From NCBI RefSeq assembly GCF_041929345.1, contig NZ_JBHFNQ010000028.1, forward strand, positions 30,098 through 94,097: a DNA stretch of 64,000 nt, in the 5' to 3' direction. The translations under genes were made by a program, and so were the position numbers. Below the pieces are notes generated by a model. It was not told where the DNA came from. It did no database searches and was given only the letters and a program-made list of their open reading frames with translations. Positions within the stretch are counted from its first letter, which is position 1; every line of letters begins with the position of its first letter. Below are positions 17,584 to 26,212 of the stretch, one piece after another. This DNA is from Floridanema aerugineum (lineage in GTDB: Bacteria > Cyanobacteriota > Cyanobacteriia > Cyanobacteriales > Aerosakkonemataceae).

Positions 17584-20379
17584 ATGCCATTTAGCACACA
17601 CACACAGAAATACCAACAAGCTCAAACAGCATATATGCAGGGTAAAGACGAGGAAGCGGCAGAAATTGTCGATCAACTCGTTTCGGAGTTCCCAGAGGAA
17701 CCCAGTATTCGATTACTCCGAGGTCATATTTATTGCAACCTGAGAGAGTTTGATACAGCCAGGGAAGAGTATGAATATGTGTTGACCCTGACAGATAATC
17801 CAGAATATATTGATTACGCCAACAGTGGTTTGGCTTACCTGAGTGAATGTGAAAATTCCTCAAGTTCCAATGGTGCTGGGGAAATGGATTATGGAGCGGA
17901 TTATCTTCCGCCAGAAGATGAAGAATGGAATCAACACGATCGGGCTACTCTAGCTAATGATTTTGGCTTAGATGACCTGGGTTTAGACGATATTGATGAT
18001 ATTCCCTCCATGCCATCTAACTATCAAAGTGGCAGAGGTGGACAATTCGAGCATGACAACCCCTTTGGCACTAATCCTAGTGTCAATGGCTACGATAACG
18101 GCAATGGTGCTGATGCTGGAGAACTGTTTGTCGATCCCTTTGCAGTAGGTTCCCCAGAACAAACATACTTCGATCAAGAATCAGCAGATGTATCCTCTGG
18201 GTGGTTCGCCCCAGATCCAAATCAACAAGATAATTACTACCAAGAAGAAGAATCAGAAACCAATAATTACGTATTTAGTGCTGATTCAGCCGCCTATAGC
18301 GATGAAGTGGCATTTGACTCCCAAGCTGATGCTTTTGACCAAGAATACAGCAATGAATACAACAATGAGTACAACAATGAGTACAACGATCGAGACATAG
18401 CATATCCCTCTTCAGAATCTCCTGGCTGGTCAAACTCACAACCGACTTTTCCCTCTGGGCATCCAGTAACAGGTAGCCAGGGAAATTCTCGTCCGCCTTA
18501 TTCTAGAGGTGTGGTTGGTGATGATGAAACAATTCTCCTGGGCAATGAACTAGGTCCCAATAGTGACGAATTTGATGCCTTTAATGTGGCTTTTGGGGAA
18601 GAAAACGACGATGATGCAACTTTTGCTATGCCTGTTTCCGGCTCCCGGCAGCGAGTTAACAATGATATTCTCCAAGAATTCGATGAATTTGATGATGATT
18701 TAGGGAATCTGCCTAATTTTGACAACTTGGAAGATTCAGCAGCCCTAGAACCTCATCCGCAAACGGGTTCTTTTGGGATAACAGGGGGAATTTCTACCGG
18801 GGGAATGCGATCGAACTTAACTGATGCAGGCGATCCATCGGGCTTTACTTATGATGATAATTTCCCCACCACAGAACCCCCAATATTTGTTCCCCCATCA
18901 GCCAGCGGCAGCACAGAACCAACTGTTACTGTCGATCAGGGTTTTTTAGCTTTCTTTGAAAATGCTCCTCTAGCCCGCAAACGCACTTATTCCGCCATCA
19001 CAGTAGGCATTGTATCCGCAATTTCCGTCGCTGCGGTTAGTTTAGGCTCACAACTGGCTTTCCGTCCCCCAAGTAAAGAAAGCCTCACCCAAATGCAGTT
19101 TACAGGTTTGGCAATGGCGGGAGTCGCCGGAGTAGTCAGTTTTGGTACTACCATACTCGTTGGGGGGTTAATGGCTCGGCAAATTCGTCGCCAAACCGTA
19201 AATTTACAAGACCAATTTGATTCGGTTTCTCAAGGCAATTTGTCAGCCCAAGCTACAGTTTACTCGGAAGATGAACTGGGCAGATTAGCTTCAGCATTTA
19301 ACCAAATGACTCGGATTATGCTGACTCAAACCAGCGAAGCACAACGGAAAGCGGAAGAACAAGAACAGGCAAAAGAAGATTTACAACGGCAAGTTATTCG
19401 CTTGCTCGATGATGTGGAAGGAGCCGCTAGAGGTGATTTGACTGTTCAAGCTGAGGTAACTGCTGACGTGCTGGGTGCGGTGGCTGACTCGTTTAACTTG
19501 ACAATTCAAAACCTGCGGGAAATCGTAGTTAAGGTAATTGAAGCGGCTAAACAAGTTAATAAAGGTGCTTCGGAAAACGAGAAATTTGCCCGTCAACTCT
19601 CGGCTGATGCTTTGCGCCAAGCGGAAGAGTTGGCTGTCACCTTGAATCAGGTGCAGGGAATGACGGAGATGATTGCTAGAGTAGCCGATAGTGCGGCTGA
19701 GGCGGAAAAAGTCGGACGAAGTGCTTCGGCAATGGCTCGTAAAGGCGGCGATGCGGTAGAACGGACTGTGGGCAGTATTTTGGGGATTCGGGAAACTGTG
19801 GCAGAAACTACCCGCAAGGTGAAACGGTTGGCGGAGTCTTCCCAGGAGATTGCTAAGATTGTAGCTTTGATTGCGGCGATCGCATCGCGTACCAATTTGT
19901 TAGCATTAAACGCTAGCATTGAAGCAGCAAGAGCAGGCGAGGCGGGTCGGGGTTTTGCGATTGTGGCTGATGAAGTACGACAGTTGGCAGATCGATCGGC
20001 AAAAGCACTCAAGGAAATTGAGCAAATCGTTTTGCAAATTCAAAGCGAAACTGGCTCGGTGATGATGGCAATGGAAGAAGGTACTCAGCAGGTAATTGAA
20101 GGAACAAAAGTTGCCGAGCAAGCGAAGCGGAGTTTGGATGACATTATTCAAGTGTCTAACCAAATTGATGTTTTGGTGCGATCGATTACTGCTGATACAG
20201 TTCAGCAAACTCAAGCGGCTCACAATGTAGCACAGGTAGTTCAATCTGTGGAACTTACCGCCCAAGAAACCTCCCAAGAAGCACAACGGGTGTCAGGACA
20301 ACTACAAAATCTGGTAGGTGTGGCACGCAATTTGTTAACTTCTGTGGAGCGTTTCCGTGTAGAAGCAAGCGATCGCTAA
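17584..20379 (+). CDS. hmpD: Methyl-accepting chemotaxis protein with N-terminal TPR, HmpD/PilJ-like
   Basis: 931 residues with a strong AGGAGG just before ATG 17584. Order: TPR-like repeats (about 1-90, QAQTAYMQGKDEEAAEIVDQ); a long Asp/Asn/Ser-rich, probably disordered stretch (about 95-455) with the tandem NEYNNEYNNEYN; two membrane helices near 466-486 and 503-525 separated by only ~16 residues; HAMP-type helices; and the signalling hairpin with NLLALNASIEAARAGEAGRG near residue 770. The ligand-binding periplasmic domain of ordinary MCPs is missing, so input is probably cytoplasmic, through the TPR part (inference). It should sit in rings near cell junctions with HmpE, as in Nostoc. Confidence 0.9.
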   Translation: MPFSTHTQKYQQAQTAYMQGKDEEAAEIVDQLVSEFPEEPSIRLLRGHIYCNLREFDTAREEYEYVLTLTDNPEYIDYANSGLAYLSECENSSSSNGAGEMDYGADYLPPEDEEWNQHDRATLANDFGLDDLGLDDIDDIPSMPSNYQSGRGGQFEHDNPFGTNPSVNGYDNGNGADAGELFVDPFAVGSPEQTYFDQESADVSSGWFAPDPNQQDNYYQEEESETNNYVFSADSAAYSDEVAFDSQADAFDQEYSNEYNNEYNNEYNDRDIAYPSSESPGWSNSQPTFPSGHPVTGSQGNSRPPYSRGVVGDDETILLGNELGPNSDEFDAFNVAFGEENDDDATFAMPVSGSRQRVNNDILQEFDEFDDDLGNLPNFDNLEDSAALEPHPQTGSFGITGGISTGGMRSNLTDAGDPSGFTYDDNFPTTEPPIFVPPSASGSTEPTVTVDQGFLAFFENAPLARKRTYSAITVGIVSAISVAAVSLGSQLAFRPPSKESLTQMQFTGLAMAGVAGVVSFGTTILVGGLMARQIRRQTVNLQDQFDSVSQGNLSAQATVYSEDELGRLASAFNQMTRIMLTQTSEAQRKAEEQEQAKEDLQRQVIRLLDDVEGAARGDLTVQAEVTADVLGAVADSFNLTIQNLREIVVKVIEAAKQVNKGASENEKFARQLSADALRQAEELAVTLNQVQGMTEMIARVADSAAEAEKVGRSASAMARKGGDAVERTVGSILGIRETVAETTRKVKRLAESSQEIAKIVALIAAIASRTNLLALNASIEAARAGEAGRGFAIVADEVRQLADRSAKALKEIEQIVLQIQSETGSVMMAMEEGTQQVIEGTKVAEQAKRSLDDIIQVSNQIDVLVRSITADTVQQTQAAHNVAQVVQSVELTAQETSQEAQRVSGQLQNLVGVARNLLTSVERFRVEASDR

Positions 20380-20479
20380 ACAAACTCTCTCTAACCTGGC
20401 TATATTGAATAAATTAACGCTAGGAAAAACTGACAATTATTACTTTTGATAGTTGAGTTTTGCCAAAAATAAAAACGGT

Positions 20480-20507
20480 GTAGGGGTAATTCATGAATTA
20501 CCCCTAC
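20480..20507. repeat. 28-base perfect palindrome
   Basis: GTAGGGGTAATTCA followed by its exact reverse complement. Related palindromes with GGGGC instead of GGGGT lie at 32353, 35370, 46780 and, with a longer loop, 59850. This one separates the MCP and CheA genes and could weaken or end transcription between them. Confidence 0.9.
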
Positions 20508-20541
20508 ACTCAAAACTCACAACTCATTGAGGAACAGAGCT

Positions 20542-23500
20542 ATGCTGCCAGAACAACAACAGCGCATCCTGGGATACTTTATTGAAGAAGCTAAAGACCA
20601 CCTGAATACTATTGAGCAGGGTTTGCTGACTCTCCAAAATACAATTAATGACCGAGAATTGTTGAAGGAGGTCTATCGTGCTGCTCACTCTGTTAAAGGG
20701 GGAGCAGGAATGTTGAGCTTGCAAAGTATTCAGAAAACCTCCCACCTTTTAGAAGATTGTTTTAAATTACTTGAAGAGTCGCCAGTGCAAGTAGACCAAA
20801 AATTAGAGTCTCTGTTCTGGCGAGTATTTGATGCTCTCAAAGAGCTATTAGAACAGCTACAAGGGCCTTTTGGTTTAACAGAAGATGTCTCAAATAATGT
20901 GATGGCATCTGTAGAGTTAGTTTCTAATGAACTCAGACAACACTTAGAAAAATTAGTAAGTTCTTCGGCTGCTAAAGTAAGCACAGCAGCCAAGCAAAGG
21001 AATTCACAGCAAGAGTTGTTAATTTCTACATTTAAACAGGAAGTGATGGAGCAATTGCGGCAAATGTTGCAATTGTTTAAACCACCAGCTTGGCCCAACA
21101 GTCGCCCACAACTAGAAGGTTGCTGTGATACTTTGGCGCAGATGGGCAATCACTTTGAATTGTCTAATTGGTGTAGTTTAATTGAAACGACAAAAAGTGC
21201 GATCGCTAATCAAGAAAACACCTGCCAAACTCTAGCTCCCATTGTCATTAAAGAAATTAAAGCGGCTCAAGAGTTAGTTTTGACAGGAAAAGCCACCCAA
21301 ATTTGCGTAGGCGAACAATTGCTAGCACTTTTACCTGTGATACCTGATCAAGAAGAAGAATTAGACTTTAACGATTTATTCATCGAAGAGTCAGTAGCTA
21401 GCAGTGAAGCAGATGTTGATTTAGCAGAAATTTCCTCAGAACAAGAAGTAGATGCTGACTTGTTCGCTCAACCATTAGAATTTACTGAATCTGAGCCATT
21501 AACAACTACATCTAATTTGGGGAGAACAGCAAAAGCGACTAGATCGATCGCAGACCATACCCCCCGGATGGATGCGCCAGAAAGCAAAAAAAATCCAAGA
21601 TTTGCCGACAGACATGGCCCAGAGGTAGGAGCCGAAGAACTCAATACCTTAGCAGACCTATTTCAAGAAGCAGTAGACCTCGACGACAGCTGGCATCAAG
21701 AAGAAAGTTTTAGCGAGACTAAAGTTGAACCAGTAGGTTTAGAAACAGCAATAGGCTTAGAAACAGATAGCGAATTTGCCGATCTGTTTGATGATATTTC
21801 TGCCGAACAACAAGCAACAGATGAAGACATTTTAGATTTTTTCAATGATGACTTTGAAGCAGAAACATCTTCAGTTAGCAGCGCAAATTTAACAGATTTG
21901 GGTTTAGATGAGACCAAGGATAGTTTCGGTGAAAAAACATCAGGAGAAGCTGAAGATAATCTCACAGAACTATTTGCTGATTTACCAGAAGAATCGGCAA
22001 CTTGGGATGAAATTACAGAAATTAATGAAGCTAATTTAACAGCAGAAATTGACCAATTTGATGGAGGAGAAACAGCAAATAGTTGGGATGAAGCAGATTT
22101 GGCCACAATAGAAGAGGTAGAAAATGTAAATTACGACAATTCTTTAGAGATTTTGGACTGGGATACCCAGGCAGATTTTAATTGGGAAACCGAAACTACT
22201 GAAGCAACAACAGCCACAGATTCTCAGCCTGAAGCAGAATTTGATTTAGCCAATCTGTTCGATACAGATGAAGAGATATTAGATTTTGCTATGGAAACTT
22301 CTCCCACAAGTGAATCAGAAGTAACGGAAGCAGCTTTAACAGAAGATTTTGGATTTTTTGCCTCAGCAAATGAGTTGTTGAATGGCGAAGTTGCTGAGGA
22401 GGAATCTGTAGCAGATACCTTTGATTTTGGTGCAAGTAATGATGAATTTTGGAGCGAAGAAACTCCAGAAGCGATCGCCACAACAGAGGAATTAAACGAA
22501 AATTGGTTCGCCGAAGTCGCCAATGGAAATAACCAAGAAATACCTGTAACAGTAGATGATTTCTCCTTTGATGCTTTTGATCCCTTTGCTTTAGATACCT
22601 CAGCTAGTAACCAACAATCAGACGATCGGTTTTCTTGGGATGTTCCAATTACAGCAAATAGTACTGGAACTTTAGAAGATCTGTTTGTCTTGGAAACAGA
22701 AGATTTCGGCAATTTTGCGGCGGAAAGCATCGATTTTGGTGATGATTTATTTGGTGTCGATTCATTTACTGAAAACCCAAATTTAAACAACACAGCAAAT
22801 GTATTGCCTGCCGATGAATTTACCACTAATATCCAAGATTTCGACAACGAAATAGGTGCTTATCTGGCAGAAGAACCGGAAATCGAATGGTTAACAGACA
22901 ACTCGACAGAACCATCTTTAGAGTTGTTTGAGTCAACACCAACAGCCGAAGAAACTTTTGATTTTGGCAATTTTGATGAAGAATTAACCGCCAATTTAGA
23001 ATTGAAAACAGATAATTTATTGGCAGATATTTCTGATGATGGTGGTTTTGATTGGGATGCTCAGTTAACTGAGGAAATACCGAAAACGTCAGAAGCTACT
23101 GTGTGGCAAGATTTAGCAGAATTGTCCACAGATGAAAGCTTTGATTTTGATGGGTTAAGTGGGGAAACAACGGAAAGTTTTGCCGAATTGTCCACAGATG
23201 AAAGTTTTGATTTTGATGGGTTAAGTGTTGAGCAAACAGAAGAATTTGCTGATGTTGATGGATTAGAAGCTAACGCTTTGGATCTCGATAGTAATAGTTT
23301 GGATAGTTTCGATAATTTTGATTTGGAACTACCGGGAGAATTAGACACAGGATATGGCGCTGGCGATTTTGATTTTGCTGCTGATGTGGGCGGAACAGAT
23401 GAATTTAGCGATTTAACGGCGTTGTTGAATGAGGAAGAAGCGCCAGCTGCCCGCACCGAAGAAGTTGCCAATTTTGCTGATTTAGAAGCAATGCTGGGTG

Positions 23501-25785
23501 ATGAAGAACCTGCGATTGCTGCTGCGACAAATAATAATGTAGATGCAGGTGATGATTTAGATTTTGCTGATTTGGAAGCAATGTTGGGTGATGAATCGCC
23601 AAGTGTTACTCCAGCGATTTCTACAGCAGCGGCGACGGCGGCGGTAGCAGCGGTAGAGAGTCAAAAGTCAGATGATGTTGACTTTTCTGACTTGGAATTT
23701 ATGCTAGTGGACATGGATAAAAAACCGGGTTCGCCTGCGCCTAAACCTAGACCTACCCAGTCTGCAACGCCGAAGCGTTTGACTAGAGGAATTCTGGAAC
23801 AAACGATGAAAGTGCCAGTTAAACAGATGGATAATCTGAGTAACTTGGTTGGGGAATTGGTGGTAAACCGGAATACTTTAGAACAGGAACAGGAAAGGTT
23901 ACGGCAATTTTTGGATAATTTGCTGACGCAGGTGCAGCAACTCAGCGATGTGGGGGCAAGGATGCAGGATTTGTATGAACGATCTTTGCTGGAAGCTTCG
24001 CTGTTAGCTTCAAGGCGGCGCGATCGCTATTACACTTCTAGTTTTAGGAGTTATAATGACAGCGATTCTGATGATTCATCTAATAACGAGAATTCCAATC
24101 ATAACGATCATTCGGTAGATTACGATCCTTTGGAAATGGATCGATTTACTTCTTTCCACACCATTTCCCAAGAGATGATTGAGTTGATTGTTCGGGTAAG
24201 GGAATCAACAGCTGACATTGAATTTGTGACTGATGGAACTGAACAAGTTTGTCGTCAGTTCCGCCAAGTTACTACTCAATTACAAGAAGGTTTAACTAGG
24301 GCAAGAATGGTGCCTTTTGGGGAAATTGAGCGAGTTTTCCCGTTAATTCGTTATGTGCGTGATAAGGCGGCGGAATTTGGTAAACAGGCAGAAATCAAGA
24401 TTGAAGGGCGAGAAACGCTGATTGATAAATTGATTTTGGAACATTTTTCCGATCCGTTAAAACATTTGGTAAATAATGCGATCGCTCACGGAATTGAAAC
24501 CCCAGAAGTTCGCCAAAAAGCTGGTAAATCTCCGATGGGTAGGATTACAATTAAAGCCTTCCACCAAGGGAACCAAACGGTAATTTCTTTCTCGGATGAT
24601 GGTGGGGGAATTAATGTCGATCGAGTTAAGCAGAAAGCGATCGAAAAACGCTTAATTTCTCGCGCCGATGCTGAAAGTATGACCCGCCAAGAAATTTACC
24701 AATTGATTTATCATCCTGGTTTTAGTACCAAGGATGAAGCAGATTTACTCTCTGGTAAAGGTGTGGGAATGGATGTGGTTCTTACGTCTTTAAGCGAAAT
24801 TCGGGGGACTATTACCACTGATTCTAATCAAGGTAAAGGTACAACTTTCACGATTCGTTTACCACTGACTTTGAGTATTTGTAAAGCACTTTGTTGTTTG
24901 AGTGACAAAGCCAGAGTTGCCTTCCCAATGGACGGGGTGGAAGATGCTTTAGATATTCCTAAAGATCGGGTTCAAATTAATGCCGAAGGGAACCCTTGTA
25001 TTCCTTGGCGCGATACAACTTTACCCTTCAAACCACTCAGCGAATTGTTGGCTTACAATCGGCAATTAGGTCGGGCTGGTGTGTATGGTGGGACTAAAGA
25101 AGAAGATGTAATTTCGATCGTGGTTTTGCGGAGTCCTAACAATTTAATTGCTTTGCAAGTGGATCAAGTTTTGGGCGAACAGGAAATAGTAATTAAGCAA
25201 TTGGAAGGGCCAATTCCTAAACCATTGGGCATCGCTGGTGCTACAGTCCAAGGGGATGGTCGAATTATGCCGATCGCTGATGTACTAGAATTAGTTGACC
25301 TGTCACTCGGACTAATCCGCAATGAAGGCATTAAAGGCTGGCTTTCCGATACAGATGCAAATTTAATACCAGATCAACCCAAGTCAGATCCTACAGTATT
25401 AATTGTCGATGATTCGATTACTGTTCGGGAATTGTTGTCCATGACATTTAATAAGACTGGCTACCGAGTTGAACAAGCACGCGATGGTCAAGAAGCTTGG
25501 GATAAACTAAAATCTGGTCTACCTTGCGATATCATTTTCTGTGATATTGAAATGCCCAGAATGGATGGTTTAGAATTACTTTCCCGCCTGCAAAAAGACC
25601 CAGAATTAAATCATTTGCCAGTGGCAATGTTAACTTCTCGCGGTGCAGATAAACATCGTCAAATGGCAGTTCAATTAGGCGCAAGTGGCTATTTTACTAA
25701 GCCTTATCTGGAAGATTCGCTGTTAGATGCAGCCTCAAGAATGTTGAAAGGTGAGAAGTTAGTTACTAGCAACGCTAGTGCTTGA
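20542..25785 (+). CDS. hmpE: CheA-type hybrid histidine kinase, HmpE/PilL-like, with giant acidic linker
   Basis: 1747 residues from ATG 20542, chosen because GAGGAA lies eight bases upstream; the TTG at 20527 would include that site. Order: one Hpt domain with phospho-His at about 49 (AAHSVKGGAGML); an Asp/Glu/Phe-rich low-complexity linker (about 270-1055); dimerisation helices (VKQMDNLSNLVGELVVNR, about 1090); ATPase with HLVNNAIAHGIE, DDGGGIN and GKGVGMDVV; CheW-like domain; C-terminal receiver with CDIEMPRMDG and TKPY. It is the kinase of the cluster. The linker holds a 66-base tandem duplication and repeated FADLEAMLGDE-like motifs, and is much longer than in ordinary CheA proteins. Confidence 0.93.
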   Translation: MLPEQQQRILGYFIEEAKDHLNTIEQGLLTLQNTINDRELLKEVYRAAHSVKGGAGMLSLQSIQKTSHLLEDCFKLLEESPVQVDQKLESLFWRVFDALKELLEQLQGPFGLTEDVSNNVMASVELVSNELRQHLEKLVSSSAAKVSTAAKQRNSQQELLISTFKQEVMEQLRQMLQLFKPPAWPNSRPQLEGCCDTLAQMGNHFELSNWCSLIETTKSAIANQENTCQTLAPIVIKEIKAAQELVLTGKATQICVGEQLLALLPVIPDQEEELDFNDLFIEESVASSEADVDLAEISSEQEVDADLFAQPLEFTESEPLTTTSNLGRTAKATRSIADHTPRMDAPESKKNPRFADRHGPEVGAEELNTLADLFQEAVDLDDSWHQEESFSETKVEPVGLETAIGLETDSEFADLFDDISAEQQATDEDILDFFNDDFEAETSSVSSANLTDLGLDETKDSFGEKTSGEAEDNLTELFADLPEESATWDEITEINEANLTAEIDQFDGGETANSWDEADLATIEEVENVNYDNSLEILDWDTQADFNWETETTEATTATDSQPEAEFDLANLFDTDEEILDFAMETSPTSESEVTEAALTEDFGFFASANELLNGEVAEEESVADTFDFGASNDEFWSEETPEAIATTEELNENWFAEVANGNNQEIPVTVDDFSFDAFDPFALDTSASNQQSDDRFSWDVPITANSTGTLEDLFVLETEDFGNFAAESIDFGDDLFGVDSFTENPNLNNTANVLPADEFTTNIQDFDNEIGAYLAEEPEIEWLTDNSTEPSLELFESTPTAEETFDFGNFDEELTANLELKTDNLLADISDDGGFDWDAQLTEEIPKTSEATVWQDLAELSTDESFDFDGLSGETTESFAELSTDESFDFDGLSVEQTEEFADVDGLEANALDLDSNSLDSFDNFDLELPGELDTGYGAGDFDFAADVGGTDEFSDLTALLNEEEAPAARTEEVANFADLEAMLGDEEPAIAAATNNNVDAGDDLDFADLEAMLGDESPSVTPAISTAAATAAVAAVESQKSDDVDFSDLEFMLVDMDKKPGSPAPKPRPTQSATPKRLTRGILEQTMKVPVKQMDNLSNLVGELVVNRNTLEQEQERLRQFLDNLLTQVQQLSDVGARMQDLYERSLLEASLLASRRRDRYYTSSFRSYNDSDSDDSSNNENSNHNDHSVDYDPLEMDRFTSFHTISQEMIELIVRVRESTADIEFVTDGTEQVCRQFRQVTTQLQEGLTRARMVPFGEIERVFPLIRYVRDKAAEFGKQAEIKIEGRETLIDKLILEHFSDPLKHLVNNAIAHGIETPEVRQKAGKSPMGRITIKAFHQGNQTVISFSDDGGGINVDRVKQKAIEKRLISRADAESMTRQEIYQLIYHPGFSTKDEADLLSGKGVGMDVVLTSLSEIRGTITTDSNQGKGTTFTIRLPLTLSICKALCCLSDKARVAFPMDGVEDALDIPKDRVQINAEGNPCIPWRDTTLPFKPLSELLAYNRQLGRAGVYGGTKEEDVISIVVLRSPNNLIALQVDQVLGEQEIVIKQLEGPIPKPLGIAGATVQGDGRIMPIADVLELVDLSLGLIRNEGIKGWLSDTDANLIPDQPKSDPTVLIVDDSITVRELLSMTFNKTGYRVEQARDGQEAWDKLKSGLPCDIIFCDIEMPRMDGLELLSRLQKDPELNHLPVAMLTSRGADKHRQMAVQLGASGYFTKPYLEDSLLDAASRMLKGEKLVTSNASA

Positions 25786-25836
25786 TTAAGTGTTGAATTT
25801 TGAGTTTTAAATTCGACTCAAGACTTTGGTAGCATT

Positions 25837-25874
25837 GGGGTAGGTCTGACCAATAATGGTTGAGTACCTACCCC
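25837..25874. repeat. Hairpin repeat GGGGTAGGT...ACCTACCCC
   Basis: Nine-base arms GGGGTAGGT and ACCTACCCC enclose a 20-base loop, at the 3' side of the truncated Sir2 remnant. It could act as a two-way terminator between hmpE and the remnant. Confidence 0.6.
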
Positions 25875-25890
25875 TTAAAACTTTTCTCAG

Positions 25891-26136
25891 CTACGCTGCA
25901 TTCGGGGTAGCTTGGGAAGCAGTTATCCGAAAGTTGCTAAAGTACTGCCACAAACCAGCCGGATCTTCTTCGACTGCCTGAACCGATGTATATTTTTTTA
26001 AGGAAGAGTCTTCACCTAAACTGCCTTCTTTGCGAAAGGTAGGCAGTCCTGATGCTACCGAAATCCCCGCCCCGGTTAACACAACAATATTTGCATAGCT
26101 GGAGAAATCGATCGGAATAAGCTCACTCATTGTCAA
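25891..26136 (-). pseudogene. N-terminal remnant of a Sir2-family NAD-dependent deacylase
   Basis: Only 81 codons remain of a protein usually ~240-280 residues long. The NAD-binding start is intact (VVLTGAGISVASGLPTFRK), and the frame follows the family to the segment ending ITASQATPNAA. There it meets a stop exactly where relatives continue PNAAH. The catalytic His, zinc Cys pairs and the rest of the Rossmann fold are absent, so it cannot be a working deacylase. What follows past the stop is not recognisably Sir2 sequence and contains a palindrome. Confidence 0.8.
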
Positions 26137-26169
26137 TACCCGCGTTGGCGTTTAGATAACTAGTTAAAA

Positions 26170-26200
26170 GGTGCGTTACACTGGCGTTAACGCACCCTAC
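26170..26200. repeat. REP-like palindrome (GGTGCGTTAC family)
   Basis: 31 bases beginning GGTGCGTTACACTGGCG and ending CGCACCCTAC. It is identical to the copy at 61767-61797. It supplies a GTG at 26171 in frame with the following peptidase, but that is not the likely start. Confidence 0.85.
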
Positions 26201-26212
26201 ATATTTCATGTT

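Noticed and set aside
20527..20541. TTG start for the CheA gene
   Set aside because: It would put the ribosome-binding site GAGGAA inside the coding region; ATG 20542 fits better.
21696..23602. Several minus-strand ORFs opposite the CheA linker, rich in Ser/Lys
   Set aside because: They mirror the low-complexity Asp/Glu codons of the sense strand and have no domain.
26171..26212. N-terminal extension of the prolyl oligopeptidase
   Set aside because: The GTG lies in a REP palindrome that is identical to a copy 35 kb away; ATG 26213 fits the family.
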